A stretch of 64,000 nt of DNA from NCBI RefSeq assembly GCF_004335085.1, contig NZ_RQRS01000012.1, forward strand, positions 62,001 through 126,000, in the 5' to 3' direction. The notes below the pieces were generated by a model, which saw nothing but the letters and a program-made list of their open reading frames with translations, did not search any database and was not told the DNA's origin. This DNA is from Pedobacter nototheniae. Lineage in GTDB: Bacteria > Bacteroidota > Bacteroidia > Sphingobacteriales > Sphingobacteriaceae. Position numbers and translations under genes: made by a program. This document shows, piece after piece, positions 18,024 through 26,524 of the stretch (position 1 is its first letter; each line of letters opens with the position of its first letter).

Positions 18024-18512
18024 ATGAAAAAGATATTAATGGTATTAGCCTTAAGTTCTGTAATGTTTGCATGTAACAACAAGGCAAAAGAAGAGGCCGC
18101 TGCAAAGCAACAACAAGTTGAAAAGCAAGCAGCCATTAAAGCGGTTAAAGATAGCCTGCGATTAGACAGTTTTAAAAAAGCAGATATTGCTAAGCAAGAA
18201 CTTGCAGCTAAAGAAAAACATGAAGCTGAATTAGCGGCAGCAAGGCGATCAGCTGTTCACTCATCAGGTTCTGGTTCCGGTGGTAGTTCATCATCTTATG
18301 GCGGTACTCAACCAACAGCTAAGAAAAAAGGCTGGAGTGATGCCGCAAAAGGAACATTAATTGGTGGTGCTGCAGGTGCTGTTGGTGGCGCTTTAATCGA
18401 TAAGAAAAAAGGTCGTGGCGCAATTATTGGCGGTGTTGTTGGCGCAGGTACAGGTTACTTAATTGGTAGAGGAGAAGACAGAAAATCTGGTCGAGTAAAA
18501 CCTAAAAACTAA
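18024..18512 (+). CDS. glycine-zipper lipoprotein
   Basis: ATG 18024 gives a 162-residue protein with a lipoprotein signal (LALSSVMFACNN). A longer TTG start at 18000 would bury that signal. After the Cys comes a Lys/Glu/Ala-rich helical stretch (about 22-75), a Ser/Gly linker, then a YMGG-type glycine zipper (GTLIGGAAGAVGGALIDKKK, GAIIGGVVGAGTGYLIGR). Such zippers insert into or span the outer membrane in stress-related lipoproteins. The function is unknown. It stands alone and is followed by a strong terminator. Confidence 0.75.
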   Translation: MKKILMVLALSSVMFACNNKAKEEAAAKQQQVEKQAAIKAVKDSLRLDSFKKADIAKQELAAKEKHEAELAAARRSAVHSSGSGSGGSSSSYGGTQPTAKKKGWSDAAKGTLIGGAAGAVGGALIDKKKGRGAIIGGVVGAGTGYLIGRGEDRKSGRVKPKN

Positions 18513-18532
18513 TATAATTTTACAGATATTTT

Positions 18533-18565
18533 AAAGGCAGCTATAATCTTATAGCTGCCTTTTTG
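18533..18565 (+). terminator. terminator after glycine-zipper lipoprotein
   Basis: AAAGGCAGCTATAA (18533-18546) and TTATAGCTGCCTTT (18549-18562) form a perfect 14-bp stem with a 2-base loop and a T tail. Confidence 0.92.
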
Positions 18566-18805
18566 TTTGCTTTTATTTTTAGGTTTGATAAGACTATCAA
18601 TGACCTTTTTGGTTTTAATTTCTTTTGTATTCTTATAAATATCAGCCGCGTTGATATAGATTTTTTACCCACTCTTTTTTAGTTAAATATAATAGAATTT
18701 ACTTTTTCAAATAGGGGTATTTTGCTAGTAAGTTGTTGTATAAACAGAGCTCAGTTTAAATCAATTGAGTAACCAAAATATTCAAGTTTTAACTGGTGAA
18801 ACAAT

Positions 18806-19057
18806 ATGAAAAATGAAGACTTATCACTTGCCCAGATTAACAGATTAATAAAGGAAACTGTAAATAAAATTGACGAAATAATTGAAGCTACAAATCGCAA
18901 ACTTCCGATTGGCATTAATTTAATTCTTTTAAAAGAAACACCAATAATAGGGAGTAAGCTTTCTTTTATAGGGAAGCACTGTTCAATAGGAACTGTAATT
19001 AGTTTTTCATCTACTGAACGAAAATCTTCAAATGAGAGATCTAAGAATCTAAAATAG
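18806..19057 (+). CDS. small hypothetical protein, possible helical N-terminus
   Basis: The 83-residue frame begins MKNEDLSLAQINRLIKETVN, continues as an amphipathic helix to about residue 33 and then has beta-like stretches (GINLILLKET, GTVISFSSTER). The composition is protein-like. An antisense frame of 103 codons spans the same bases and looks less like a protein. No family was recognised and no promoter is clear, so the gene is only possible. Confidence 0.35.
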   Translation: MKNEDLSLAQINRLIKETVNKIDEIIEATNRKLPIGINLILLKETPIIGSKLSFIGKHCSIGTVISFSSTERKSSNERSKNLK

Positions 19058-19360
19058 TTCAAAAAGTAAAATTTATAAAATGAATTGGTGCAATAACAAA
19101 TGATATTTCAGCAATCATTTAAGGTCTAAATAAATGACTAAAAAGTAAAATCAGAATTATATTTGGCATTTTTTATGTGCAAAATATAATTCCGATAGTA
19201 TGTTTATGTTTTTAATTTTCAGGTAGTTATATTTATTGTGCTGAAGTATTTATTGCTTTTTTATTATAAATAATGTTGTTTTACGACTCTAATTTCAGAA
19301 TATAATTCCGTTTAATTAAAAATAATGCTGTGGTACAGTTAGTTATGTTATTTATATGTA
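19058..19360. other. AT-rich gap without recognised gene
   Basis: About 300 bases between two small hypothetical genes. The stretch is very AT-rich. It contains the motif AATATAATTCCG twice in related form (near 19186 and 19297) but no hairpin terminator, RNA gene or frame that I can support. Confidence 0.4.
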
Positions 19361-19612
19361 CTAAAACTGATGCCTTTTATATGCGGCTGTAAAATCACTT
19401 CTCATTAACTTAAATCTTTCAATTACGGTAGCAATAAATTCTTCATCTAAAATTTCGAACACATCATTTACACCCCCTCCACTTAAATCCAGCTCGGCCA
19501 GTTTGTAACTCTGTTCAAAAGTTCCCTGCTCAAATTTGACAATGTATTTTTGATTCATGGAGAAAATTGTAATCTTACATTCCGGGTGTGGTAGTTCTGC
19601 TATAACTCTCAT
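19361..19612 (-). CDS. small conserved-looking hypothetical protein
   Basis: The 83-residue protein (MRVIAELPHPECKITIFSMN...) has alternating strand and helix patterns, the segment GTFEQSYKLAELDLSGGGVN, and a C-terminal helix (EEFIATVIERFKLMRSDFTA). It has no signal or membrane segment and is expected in the cytoplasm. It lies 14 bases downstream of the CrtA-like gene on the same strand, so the two are likely cotranscribed. I do not recognise a named family. Confidence 0.65.
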   Translation of the reverse strand: MRVIAELPHPECKITIFSMNQKYIVKFEQGTFEQSYKLAELDLSGGGVNDVFEILDEEFIATVIERFKLMRSDFTAAYKRHQF

Positions 19613-19626
19613 AAAGCTTTATTTTT

Positions 19627-20331
19627 TTAACTATTATTCTCTTGATTTTTAATTTTAATACCGTTTAAGGATCCCGAAATTTCTAGGATTTCAAAGCGGG
19701 CAAAAAGCTCTTCACTGTACCATTTTCTTTCTCGCGTTAGCTTAATCACATTAGCATGATCCATTGTTTTATATGCATAGTTTTTCATGCTTTCTGAATC
19801 TTCCCAAATGGAGAAAGTTGCCTGTCTAAAAAACGGTGCTTCACCTATTCCTGCTGCTATAATAAAACCAGGTGCAACCCTCATGGCATCTGCCGCCTTT
19901 TTAATGTTTTGCTGAAACTCTTTAACTCTGTTCAAGCGGATTGCAGCACGCGTAATTACAGCAATTCTTCCGTTTGTTTTTGCTTGATCTTTATCTGTGT
20001 AAAATGGTTGCTCACCAGACCATAAACCATGACTGGCTAAGGGTTTTAGAAACACGGTAAATTCTTCTTTTTTAAAAAGGCGAAACCATTTTATTGCGAA
20101 TGAATTTTCGTAAAAGTTTTGGCAATCTGTTATGTTATCCCAATTGGTAAGTATTGCCCAATGTTTAAAGTTAGGAGCAAGGTCTACTTGTGCATTTTTG
20201 CCACTTCCCATTAGCTTCCAAAACCTACATTTTTTATTCAACCACATTGGCAAGCGCAAAACAGCCATCCCCAAAAATGCAAAGGGAATGGCTGTTAAAC
20301 GGTACTTTGTAATGGTTAGTGCCGTAATCAT
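19627..20331 (-). CDS. spheroidene monooxygenase (CrtA)-like protein
   Basis: The 234-residue protein resembles the CrtA-like group: WAILTNWDNITDCQNFYENS, GSGKNAQVDLAPNFKHW, VAPGFIIAAGIGEAPFFRQATFS and the helix that follows. The family in phototrophs oxidises the carotenoid spheroidene, but homologues in non-phototrophic Bacteroidota are of unknown use. No other carotenoid gene is in the window, so an alternative heme- or dye-linked oxygenase role is open. It starts 1 base after the stop of the S46 peptidase gene, so the two are likely coupled. Confidence 0.6.
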   Translation of the reverse strand: MITALTITKYRLTAIPFAFLGMAVLRLPMWLNKKCRFWKLMGSGKNAQVDLAPNFKHWAILTNWDNITDCQNFYENSFAIKWFRLFKKEEFTVFLKPLASHGLWSGEQPFYTDKDQAKTNGRIAVITRAAIRLNRVKEFQQNIKKAADAMRVAPGFIIAAGIGEAPFFRQATFSIWEDSESMKNYAYKTMDHANVIKLTRERKWYSEELFARFEILEISGSLNGIKIKNQENNS

Positions 20332-20332
20332 A

Positions 20333-22501
20333 TTAAGGTTTTACACCAATTTCTTTTAAAAGGAAATCAGCTTTATCTATTTTTTGTGCTACCCATAAAA
20401 CGTAACGAATATCTACACCTATAGATCGGCTGTAGCTTTCATTCCATGCATAATCGTTAATGGTAGCCTCGTAAGCTCTATCGAAGTTTACGCCAATTAA
20501 TTCTCCATAAGCATTCATAATAGGAGACCCTGAGTTGCCTCCAGTGGTATCCATATTATATAAAAATGAAACAGGAACATCTTTCAAATCTTTCTTTGCA
20601 AAGTTTCCAAAGTCTTTAGCATCCCAAAGGGTTTTAATTAAATTAGGGTAACCAAACTCAGGATTTCCTGTAGCACCTTTTTCTAAAATACCTTTAATTG
20701 TAGTGTATGGCGCCATGTAAGTGGCATCTGCAGGGGAATAACCCCTTACATAACCATAAGTTAAGCGCAAGGTACTATTGGCGTCTGGAATAAAGTTTTT
20801 CTTCAAAAATTTCTCCTTAACATTTACATAATCACCCATTAATTTATTCACCACACCTTCGCGACGATCCTTTTCAGGTTTTAATTCCTGAATTTGCTTC
20901 GCTACATCTTTTTCAAAAACCAAAATGGCATCGTTGTAATCACTAATACTCTTCGGGCTTTTTAAAAGAGTATTCACTACATAGCTTTGGTCTTTTAGTT
21001 TGCTAAGTCCGAAAGCATCAGTAATAAAATCATTAACCAATGTTTCACTATTTGATCCTTTGTTGGTTATTTTGTCCGTTGCTGTAACTCTTTGGTTGGG
21101 TTTAAATTTTGAAGCATCCAATACCATGCGTTTAAATATCCTTCTATCAGCATCAATATCATAAGCTTCGTAAATTGATGCTAAGGTTGCCTTTAACTTG
21201 GGTAGGTTTTGATCAAAAAATACTTGTTTTTTATCTGCTGATTGTTCATCAAGTGCACTTTTAAAAGCGTTGATGTTTTTGGCAATATTTAATAAACTTG
21301 TTGAAGTGTAAATTTGCCCCAGCCATAAGTCACGGTTCGCATCACCATTAATCAATCTGTAAGTCTGGTCAATATCATTCATTAATGTACCGTATTTAGC
21401 TTTTAAGCTCATGTCATTATTGATAAAAGCGGCTAATGCTGCATCTTCCTGTTCTTTTTGTGCAATTAAACCAATGCCCTTTAATCCTTTTAATTTACCA
21501 CGATAATTTTTTAAAACATTAGCATTTCTTTTTATTCTGGTTGCCAGTTTAAGTTCTGTTGTTTTATCTTTTTTACCAACGCTTTCCATTGTTGCGTTTT
21601 GGAAATCGTATAATTCTGAGGTATATGGCAATAAATAATCTTGTTGATACTCTATGTATGCCGCAGGGCGATGACGAAATGTACGGCCAGGATAACCCAA
21701 AATAAATACGAAATCTTCTTCCTTGGTTCCGTTAGGATTAACCTTTAAAAACTTTTTAGGTTTATAAGGAACATTCTCTTTAGCGTATTTTGCAGGTTTG
21801 CCATCTGGAGCTACATAAGCACGCATAAACGAGAAATCGCCAGTGTGGCGAGGCCAAACCCAGTTGTCAGTTTCACCGCCAAACTCACCAATGTTTCTGC
21901 TTGGTACATATACCAAACGTACATCCTGAATGGTTTTGTAACGAAATAACACGTAAGATTTGCCGATAAACATTTCAGAAACCTCTGCCTTAATGCTAGA
22001 ATCTTTCTTCTCCGCATCTAAAGCAATGTTTTTCATCACCTCATTAATCAATTTTATTCTCGATGCAGGATCATCAATTTGAGCTACCGCTCCTAATACC
22101 TGGTCAGAAACATCTTCATAACTATCTGTAATTCGACAGGTTAAGCCTTTTGCCTCAATTTCACGTTCTCTTGTGTTTGCTACAAAACCATCCGTTAAAT
22201 AATCATGCTCAGGCGTACTAGCCAACTGCACGGCACTAAATGCACAATGGTGATTGGTTACAATTAAACCCTCGTTAGAAATAAAAGAGCCAGTACAACC
22301 ACCAACGTTTACCAAGGCATCAACCAAACTTGGTGTACCGGGATTATATATTTCATTTTGATCTATTTTTAAGCCAGCTTTTTTTAAATCAAGCTTATGT
22401 ATTTCACTAAGTGGAAACATACCTTCATCTGGCGGACTATAAGCCAATTGCGTTAAGCCTAAGCAAAGTAATGAAGTAAAGATTAAGGTTTTCTTATTCA
22501 T
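20333..22501 (-). CDS. S46-family dipeptidyl-peptidase, DPP11-type
   Basis: The 722-residue protein has an N-terminal signal (LCLGLTQLAYS) and the S46 trypsin-like fold. Visible elements are GMFPLSEI, GGCTGSFISNEGLIVTNHHC with catalytic His 84/85, GEFGGETDNWVWPRHTGDF, FILGYPGRT, and the nucleophile in GGNSGSPIMN (Ser about 657). The residue after FD in GVNFDRAYE is Arg (about 675). In the Porphyromonas enzymes, Arg at this place marks DPP11, which cuts after Asp or Glu, while Gly marks DPP7. The enzyme should release acidic dipeptides in the periplasm for use as nutrients. Specificity is inferred from that single residue. Confidence 0.88.
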   Translation of the reverse strand: MNKKTLIFTSLLCLGLTQLAYSPPDEGMFPLSEIHKLDLKKAGLKIDQNEIYNPGTPSLVDALVNVGGCTGSFISNEGLIVTNHHCAFSAVQLASTPEHDYLTDGFVANTREREIEAKGLTCRITDSYEDVSDQVLGAVAQIDDPASRIKLINEVMKNIALDAEKKDSSIKAEVSEMFIGKSYVLFRYKTIQDVRLVYVPSRNIGEFGGETDNWVWPRHTGDFSFMRAYVAPDGKPAKYAKENVPYKPKKFLKVNPNGTKEEDFVFILGYPGRTFRHRPAAYIEYQQDYLLPYTSELYDFQNATMESVGKKDKTTELKLATRIKRNANVLKNYRGKLKGLKGIGLIAQKEQEDAALAAFINNDMSLKAKYGTLMNDIDQTYRLINGDANRDLWLGQIYTSTSLLNIAKNINAFKSALDEQSADKKQVFFDQNLPKLKATLASIYEAYDIDADRRIFKRMVLDASKFKPNQRVTATDKITNKGSNSETLVNDFITDAFGLSKLKDQSYVVNTLLKSPKSISDYNDAILVFEKDVAKQIQELKPEKDRREGVVNKLMGDYVNVKEKFLKKNFIPDANSTLRLTYGYVRGYSPADATYMAPYTTIKGILEKGATGNPEFGYPNLIKTLWDAKDFGNFAKKDLKDVPVSFLYNMDTTGGNSGSPIMNAYGELIGVNFDRAYEATINDYAWNESYSRSIGVDIRYVLWVAQKIDKADFLLKEIGVKP

Positions 22502-22620
22502 TTAGGTGTGATTTTGGTGTTTAAATGTCAAAACTAAGGATTTTAAGCTATTGTTAAAAAGTTTATTGTTGTAACGCTGTAATGTTTTAGAGATACAGTG
22601 GCGATGATAATTGGAATTTT

Positions 22621-22628
22621 TAACTTTG
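22621..22628 (+). promoter_or_regulatory. -7 box before fRMsr gene
   Basis: TAACTTTG fits the Bacteroidota -7 consensus TAnnTTTG. It lies 18 bases before ATG 22646 and inside the frame that an earlier GTG at 22598 would open, which argues against that earlier start. Confidence 0.5.
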
Positions 22629-22645
22629 GAATATTTATAATTTTT

Positions 22646-23125
22646 ATGGCTGAAGACTTAACGATAAACAGAGATACCACTAAAGAAGAGCAGTATAAAT
22701 CATTATTGCCGCAAATAGAAGGCTTACTAACTGGCGAAACTGATTTTGTAGCGAATATGGCAAATGCTTGTGCCGCATTAAAAGAACAATTTAATTGGTT
22801 TTGGGTTGGTTTTTATTTGGTTAAACAAGATGAATTGGTTTTAGGACCATTTCAAGGGCCCGTTGCCTGTACACGTATTAAAAAAGGAAAAGGTGTTTGT
22901 GGTAGCTCATGGGCTGAAGCAAAAACACTTATTGTGCCAGATGTAGAAGCCTTTCCGGGGCATATTGCCTGTAGTTCTCTATCGCAATCAGAGATTGTTT
23001 TGCCTTTAATTAAAGATGGTGAAGTGATTGGGGTATTGGATGTGGATAGCGAACACTTAAATCATTTTGACGAAACAGATCAAGTTTATTTAGAGAAAGT
23101 TATATCTATTTTATTAAATAATTAG
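22646..23125 (+). CDS. GAF-domain free methionine-(R)-sulfoxide reductase
   Basis: The start at ATG 22646 gives 159 residues, the normal length. A further 16 upstream codons overlap a promoter box. The GAF fold carries the three fRMsr cysteines: Cys75 in GPVACTRI, Cys85 in GKGVCGSSW and Cys109 in GHIACSS. Their spacing of 10 and 24 residues equals that of the E. coli enzyme. The reaction reduces free methionine-R-sulfoxide in the cytoplasm using thioredoxin. The gene precedes a DNA-repair glycosylase gene by 13 bases, possibly in one operon. Confidence 0.9.
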   Translation: MAEDLTINRDTTKEEQYKSLLPQIEGLLTGETDFVANMANACAALKEQFNWFWVGFYLVKQDELVLGPFQGPVACTRIKKGKGVCGSSWAEAKTLIVPDVEAFPGHIACSSLSQSEIVLPLIKDGEVIGVLDVDSEHLNHFDETDQVYLEKVISILLNN

Positions 23126-23138
23126 ATTAATATAAGCC

Positions 23139-23744
23139 TTGAAATTAAAACCAGAATATTATTTAAATAGTGATGTCGTTGCAGTAGCAAAAGATCTTTT
23201 AGGTAAGGTACTTTACACCCAAGTTAATGGCGAAATAACCTCTGGAATTATTGTAGAAACTGAGGCTTATTTTGGTATAAAGGATAAGGCTTCACATGCA
23301 TATGGGGGCCGCAGAACCAACCGTACCGAAGTAATGTTTGCCGAAGGTGGTAAAGCCTATGTTTATCTTTGCTATGGCATTCATTATTTGTTCAATGTAA
23401 TTACCTCGGTTAAGGATGATCCTCATGCGGTACTAATTCGTGCTATAGAACCATTAACAGGTAAAGAAATTATAGAAGAGCGTCGTAATATGCCATTTAC
23501 CAAAGCCGCTATATCTTCCGGACCAGGCTCAACTGCAAAAGCACTTGGAATTGATCTTTCCTTTAATGGTAAAGATTTAAATGGCGCTGAAATTTGGATT
23601 GAAGATCATCATATAACTTATGCAGATGAGGAAATTGCTGCCGTACCAAGAGTGGGTATAGCGTATGCAAAAGAACATGCTTTGTTGCCTTGGCGCTTTT
23701 TTGTTAAGGGTAATAAATATGTAAGCAAACCAAATAAGGTGTAG
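23139..23744 (+). CDS. 3-methyladenine DNA glycosylase (AAG/MPG family)
   Basis: The 201-residue protein matches the alkyladenine glycosylase family that removes 3-methyladenine and related bases in base-excision repair. Key segments are AKDLLGKVLYTQ, IVETEAYFGIKDKASHAYGG with the catalytic Glu, VMFAEGGKAYVYLCYGIHY, and AVLIRAIEPL. The start codon is TTG at 23139; no in-frame ATG lies near it. Length fits bacterial members. It follows the fRMsr gene closely, which groups two damage-repair functions. Confidence 0.92.
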   Translation: MKLKPEYYLNSDVVAVAKDLLGKVLYTQVNGEITSGIIVETEAYFGIKDKASHAYGGRRTNRTEVMFAEGGKAYVYLCYGIHYLFNVITSVKDDPHAVLIRAIEPLTGKEIIEERRNMPFTKAAISSGPGSTAKALGIDLSFNGKDLNGAEIWIEDHHITYADEEIAAVPRVGIAYAKEHALLPWRFFVKGNKYVSKPNKV

Positions 23745-23785
23745 CAGGCAATTAATGCAAACATTTTTGGTTCCCTGCTGTTTTT
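23743..23785 (+). terminator. weak terminator after glycosylase gene
   Basis: AGCAGG (23743-23748) can pair with CCTGCT (23774-23779), followed by GTTTTTCTTTT. The loop is long, about 25 bases, so efficiency is doubtful. Confidence 0.4.
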
Positions 23786-23804
23786 CTTTTATATAACCTA
23801 TAAT

Positions 23805-24293
23805 ATGAAAAACGAGAAAAATATATCAATCCTAAAAGAAATGGCAGAAAGTGTACGTATTTGTATGTTCACTACTTTTTCTGCAAATGATGAGTTTGGT
23901 AGCCGCCCAATGGGTACCGCTAAAATAGAAGATGATGGCAGTATTTGGTTTTATACCAATGAATATTCACCAAAATCTAAGGAAGTTTCTAAAGAAAATA
24001 ATGTTTTACTTGCTTATAGCGATCCTTCAAAAAATACATATTTAACAGTAAAAGGTAAGGCAGAGCTGGTAGATGATAAGGTTCGTAAAGAGGCTTATTG
24101 GTCGCCTTTTATTAAGGCTTGGTTTCCTGATGGTATTGACGATCCAAGATTAATTTTAGTTAAAGTAACACCAGAAGAAGCTGAATATTGGGATGCTTCA
24201 TCCTCAAAATTGGTTGTGTTATTTAGCACTTTAAAAGCTATAGTTACAGGTGAACAGCCTGACTTGGGCAAGCATGATACTATGAAATTTTAA
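23805..24293 (+). CDS. pyridoxamine 5'-phosphate oxidase-fold general stress protein
   Basis: The 162-residue protein has the split-barrel flavin-binding fold of the YdaG/general stress family: MFTTFSANDEFGSRPMGTA, GSIWFYTNEYSPKSKEVSK, NVLLAYSDPSKNTYLTVKGK and WFPDGIDDPRLILVKVTPEE. The family binds FMN or FAD; its physiological substrate is usually unknown. No signal peptide is present. It stands between the glycosylase and kynureninase genes, each with its own terminator nearby. Confidence 0.85.
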   Translation: MKNEKNISILKEMAESVRICMFTTFSANDEFGSRPMGTAKIEDDGSIWFYTNEYSPKSKEVSKENNVLLAYSDPSKNTYLTVKGKAELVDDKVRKEAYWSPFIKAWFPDGIDDPRLILVKVTPEEAEYWDASSSKLVVLFSTLKAIVTGEQPDLGKHDTMKF

Positions 24294-24311
24294 ATTTATT
24301 TAACTTCAAGT

Positions 24312-24345
24312 AAAGCAGGATTGGAAACAATACCTGCTTTTTTTG
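24312..24345 (+). terminator. terminator after stress protein gene
   Basis: AAAGCAGG (24312-24319) pairs with CCTGCTTT (24333-24340) and is followed by a T run. Confidence 0.75.
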
Positions 24346-24358
24346 TAATATTGAAGCA

Positions 24359-25651
24359 ATGAATTTTGAAAACAACCTGGCTTTTGCAAAAGCAATGGAT
24401 GAGGCCGATGAGCTTCGTGAATTTAGATCACAATTTCTTTTTCCAAATCAAAATGGAAAACAATTTATATATCTGTGTGGTAACTCATTAGGATTACAAC
24501 CTAAAGTAGCACAAGAAGTATTAAAAAGGCAATTAGATAACTGGGAAAACCATGCAGTGGAAGGTTGGTTTGAAGGAGAAACCCCTTGGATGTTTTACCA
24601 CAAGGAGCTCAAAAAGTTGATGGCACCAATTGTGGGCGCTTTACCTGCAGAGGTTTGCCCGATGAATACCCTTACCGTTAATCTACATTTATTAATGGTT
24701 AGCTTTTATCAGCCAAAGGCAAATCGCTATAAAATTATTATGGAAGGCGGTGCTTTCCCATCAGATCAGTACGCAATTGAAAGTCAGGTAAGGTTTCATG
24801 GCTTTAAGCCCGAGGATTCTATTATTGAAGTTTTTTCTAGAGCAGGCGAGGAAACACTGAGAACTGAAGATATACAGGCGCAAATTAAGCTACATGGTGA
24901 TGAAATAGCCCTGGTGTTGTTTGGTGGCATAAATTATTACACAGGACAATGGTTTGATATGGAAGCAATTACTAAAACAGGCCATGAGGTTGGTGCACTT
25001 GTTGGGTTCGATTTAGCCCATGCTGCCGGAAATGTACCTGTTAAATTGCACGATTGGGATATAGATTTTGCTTGTTGGTGTTCTTATAAGTATCAAAACT
25101 CAGGACCAGGCGGTATAAGTGGAATTTTTGTTCACGAAAAGCATTTCAATAATACAGATCTTAATCGCTTTGCAGGCTGGTGGGGCTATCAAGAAAACCA
25201 AAGATTTAAAATGGAAAAAGGCTTTATTCCCGAAGCTGGAGCAGATGGATGGCAAGTAAGCTGTACGCAGGTTATGCCAATGGCTCTGTATCACGCATCG
25301 TTGCAAATTTTTGAGCAAGCAGGCTTTATAAACCCTTTAAGGAACAAGAGTATCACTTTAACTAATTATCTTCAATTTATTATAAATGAAGTAAATAATG
25401 AATTAGGTTTTGAGCAATATAGAATTATTACACCAAAGAATTCTAAAGATCGTGGTGCACAATTATCCATTATTGCAAAGGAAAATGGAAAGAAAATTTT
25501 TGATGGCTTGGTTGCCAATCATATCCTTGGCGATTGGAGAGAGCCTGATGTAATTCGATTAAGCCCAATACCCCTTTACAATTCTTACGAAGATATATTT
25601 CTAACAGGAAAAGCATTGCTTGCTGTTAGTAAAACCATATTAAGCAATTAA
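24359..25651 (+). CDS. kynU: kynureninase
   Basis: The 430-residue PLP enzyme splits L-kynurenine to anthranilate and alanine (or hydroxykynurenine to hydroxyanthranilate) in tryptophan breakdown. It opens with FIYLCGNSLGLQPK and has NTLTVNLHLLMVSFY, ALVGFDLAHAAGN with the PLP-binding Asp, and WCSYKYQNSGPGG with the Schiff-base Lys 244. The substrate-contact region GWWGYQ follows. Length is normal. No other kynurenine-pathway gene is in the window; the pathway genes are probably elsewhere. The start ATG lies 14 bases after a terminator. Confidence 0.95.
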   Translation: MNFENNLAFAKAMDEADELREFRSQFLFPNQNGKQFIYLCGNSLGLQPKVAQEVLKRQLDNWENHAVEGWFEGETPWMFYHKELKKLMAPIVGALPAEVCPMNTLTVNLHLLMVSFYQPKANRYKIIMEGGAFPSDQYAIESQVRFHGFKPEDSIIEVFSRAGEETLRTEDIQAQIKLHGDEIALVLFGGINYYTGQWFDMEAITKTGHEVGALVGFDLAHAAGNVPVKLHDWDIDFACWCSYKYQNSGPGGISGIFVHEKHFNNTDLNRFAGWWGYQENQRFKMEKGFIPEAGADGWQVSCTQVMPMALYHASLQIFEQAGFINPLRNKSITLTNYLQFIINEVNNELGFEQYRIITPKNSKDRGAQLSIIAKENGKKIFDGLVANHILGDWREPDVIRLSPIPLYNSYEDIFLTGKALLAVSKTILSN

Positions 25652-25663
25652 TAAACCATAACG

Positions 25664-26524
25664 ATGATAAATTATAATCCCAAAGATTGGTCTACTTTTA
25701 TCTTCCACGTTCATAAGGCAGATACTTTTAGAAAATTGTGGCCGCTTATGCTTGGTGTCGCCTTTTTCTCTGGTGCCATTGCTTATATAGAGTTACATTT
25801 TCTGCAACTCTCAAAAAGTAGTTATGTAACCAATGTAGGAATGATGCATAGCTTACTGGGTTTCGTTATTTCCATGCTCCTTGTTTTTAGAACCAATACT
25901 TCTTATGATAGATGGTGGGATGGCCGCAAGTTGCTTGGTGCGCTAACCAATGTTAGTCGTAACTTTTCGATGAAAATTAAAGCCCTTAAACTTCCTGAGG
26001 AAGATGTGAGGTTTTTTGAATACGGGATTCCTAAATATGCCTTTGCTTTGAAAGAGCACTTAAGGGAAAAGAAATACTTTGGCAAAAACAGCTTTTTAAT
26101 AGAGGTTGAAAGTGGTAAGCATATTCCCAATCAGATTGCCAGTAGCATGATTTCCCGGTTGTATGAATTACTAGAAAGAAATCTTATCTCTCAGGAGCAA
26201 TTGATTGTTTTAACGCAAGATATAAACCAATTTACAGATATTTGTGGAGGGTGCGAGCGTATTAAAAACACGCCAATTCCATATTCATATAGTGCATTTA
26301 TTAAAAAATTTATCTTTATCTACGTCATCACATTGCCTATAGGATGGGTATTTAGTTTGGGTTATTTTTTAGTGTTAATTGTCCCCTTTATCCTCTATGT
26401 ATTAGCGAGTTTGGAGCTTATAGCTGAAGAAATAGAAAATCCATTTGGAATGGATGCAAACGACTTACCTGTGGATGAAATTTGCAATAATATTGAAAAA
26501 CATGTAGAGGAAATTTTAGGCTAA
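25664..26524 (+). CDS. bestrophin-family channel (UPF0187)
   Basis: The 286-residue protein matches bacterial bestrophin homologues, pentameric inner-membrane ion channels. The N-terminal region has two hydrophobic stretches (about 27-45 and 60-78) with FRTNTSYDRWWDGRKLLGAL, and a C-terminal membrane pair (about 205-250) precedes the family end ENPFGMDANDLPVDEICNNI. It lies 12 bases after kynU and its stop overlaps the next start by one base (TAATG). Ion selectivity cannot be read from the sequence. Confidence 0.9.
   Translation: MINYNPKDWSTFIFHVHKADTFRKLWPLMLGVAFFSGAIAYIELHFLQLSKSSYVTNVGMMHSLLGFVISMLLVFRTNTSYDRWWDGRKLLGALTNVSRNFSMKIKALKLPEEDVRFFEYGIPKYAFALKEHLREKKYFGKNSFLIEVESGKHIPNQIASSMISRLYELLERNLISQEQLIVLTQDINQFTDICGGCERIKNTPIPYSYSAFIKKFIFIYVITLPIGWVFSLGYFLVLIVPFILYVLASLELIAEEIENPFGMDANDLPVDEICNNIEKHVEEILG

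Noticed and set aside
18751..19062. 103-codon antisense frame
   Set aside because: Composition is less protein-like than the plus-strand 83-residue frame, and no start context or family supports it.
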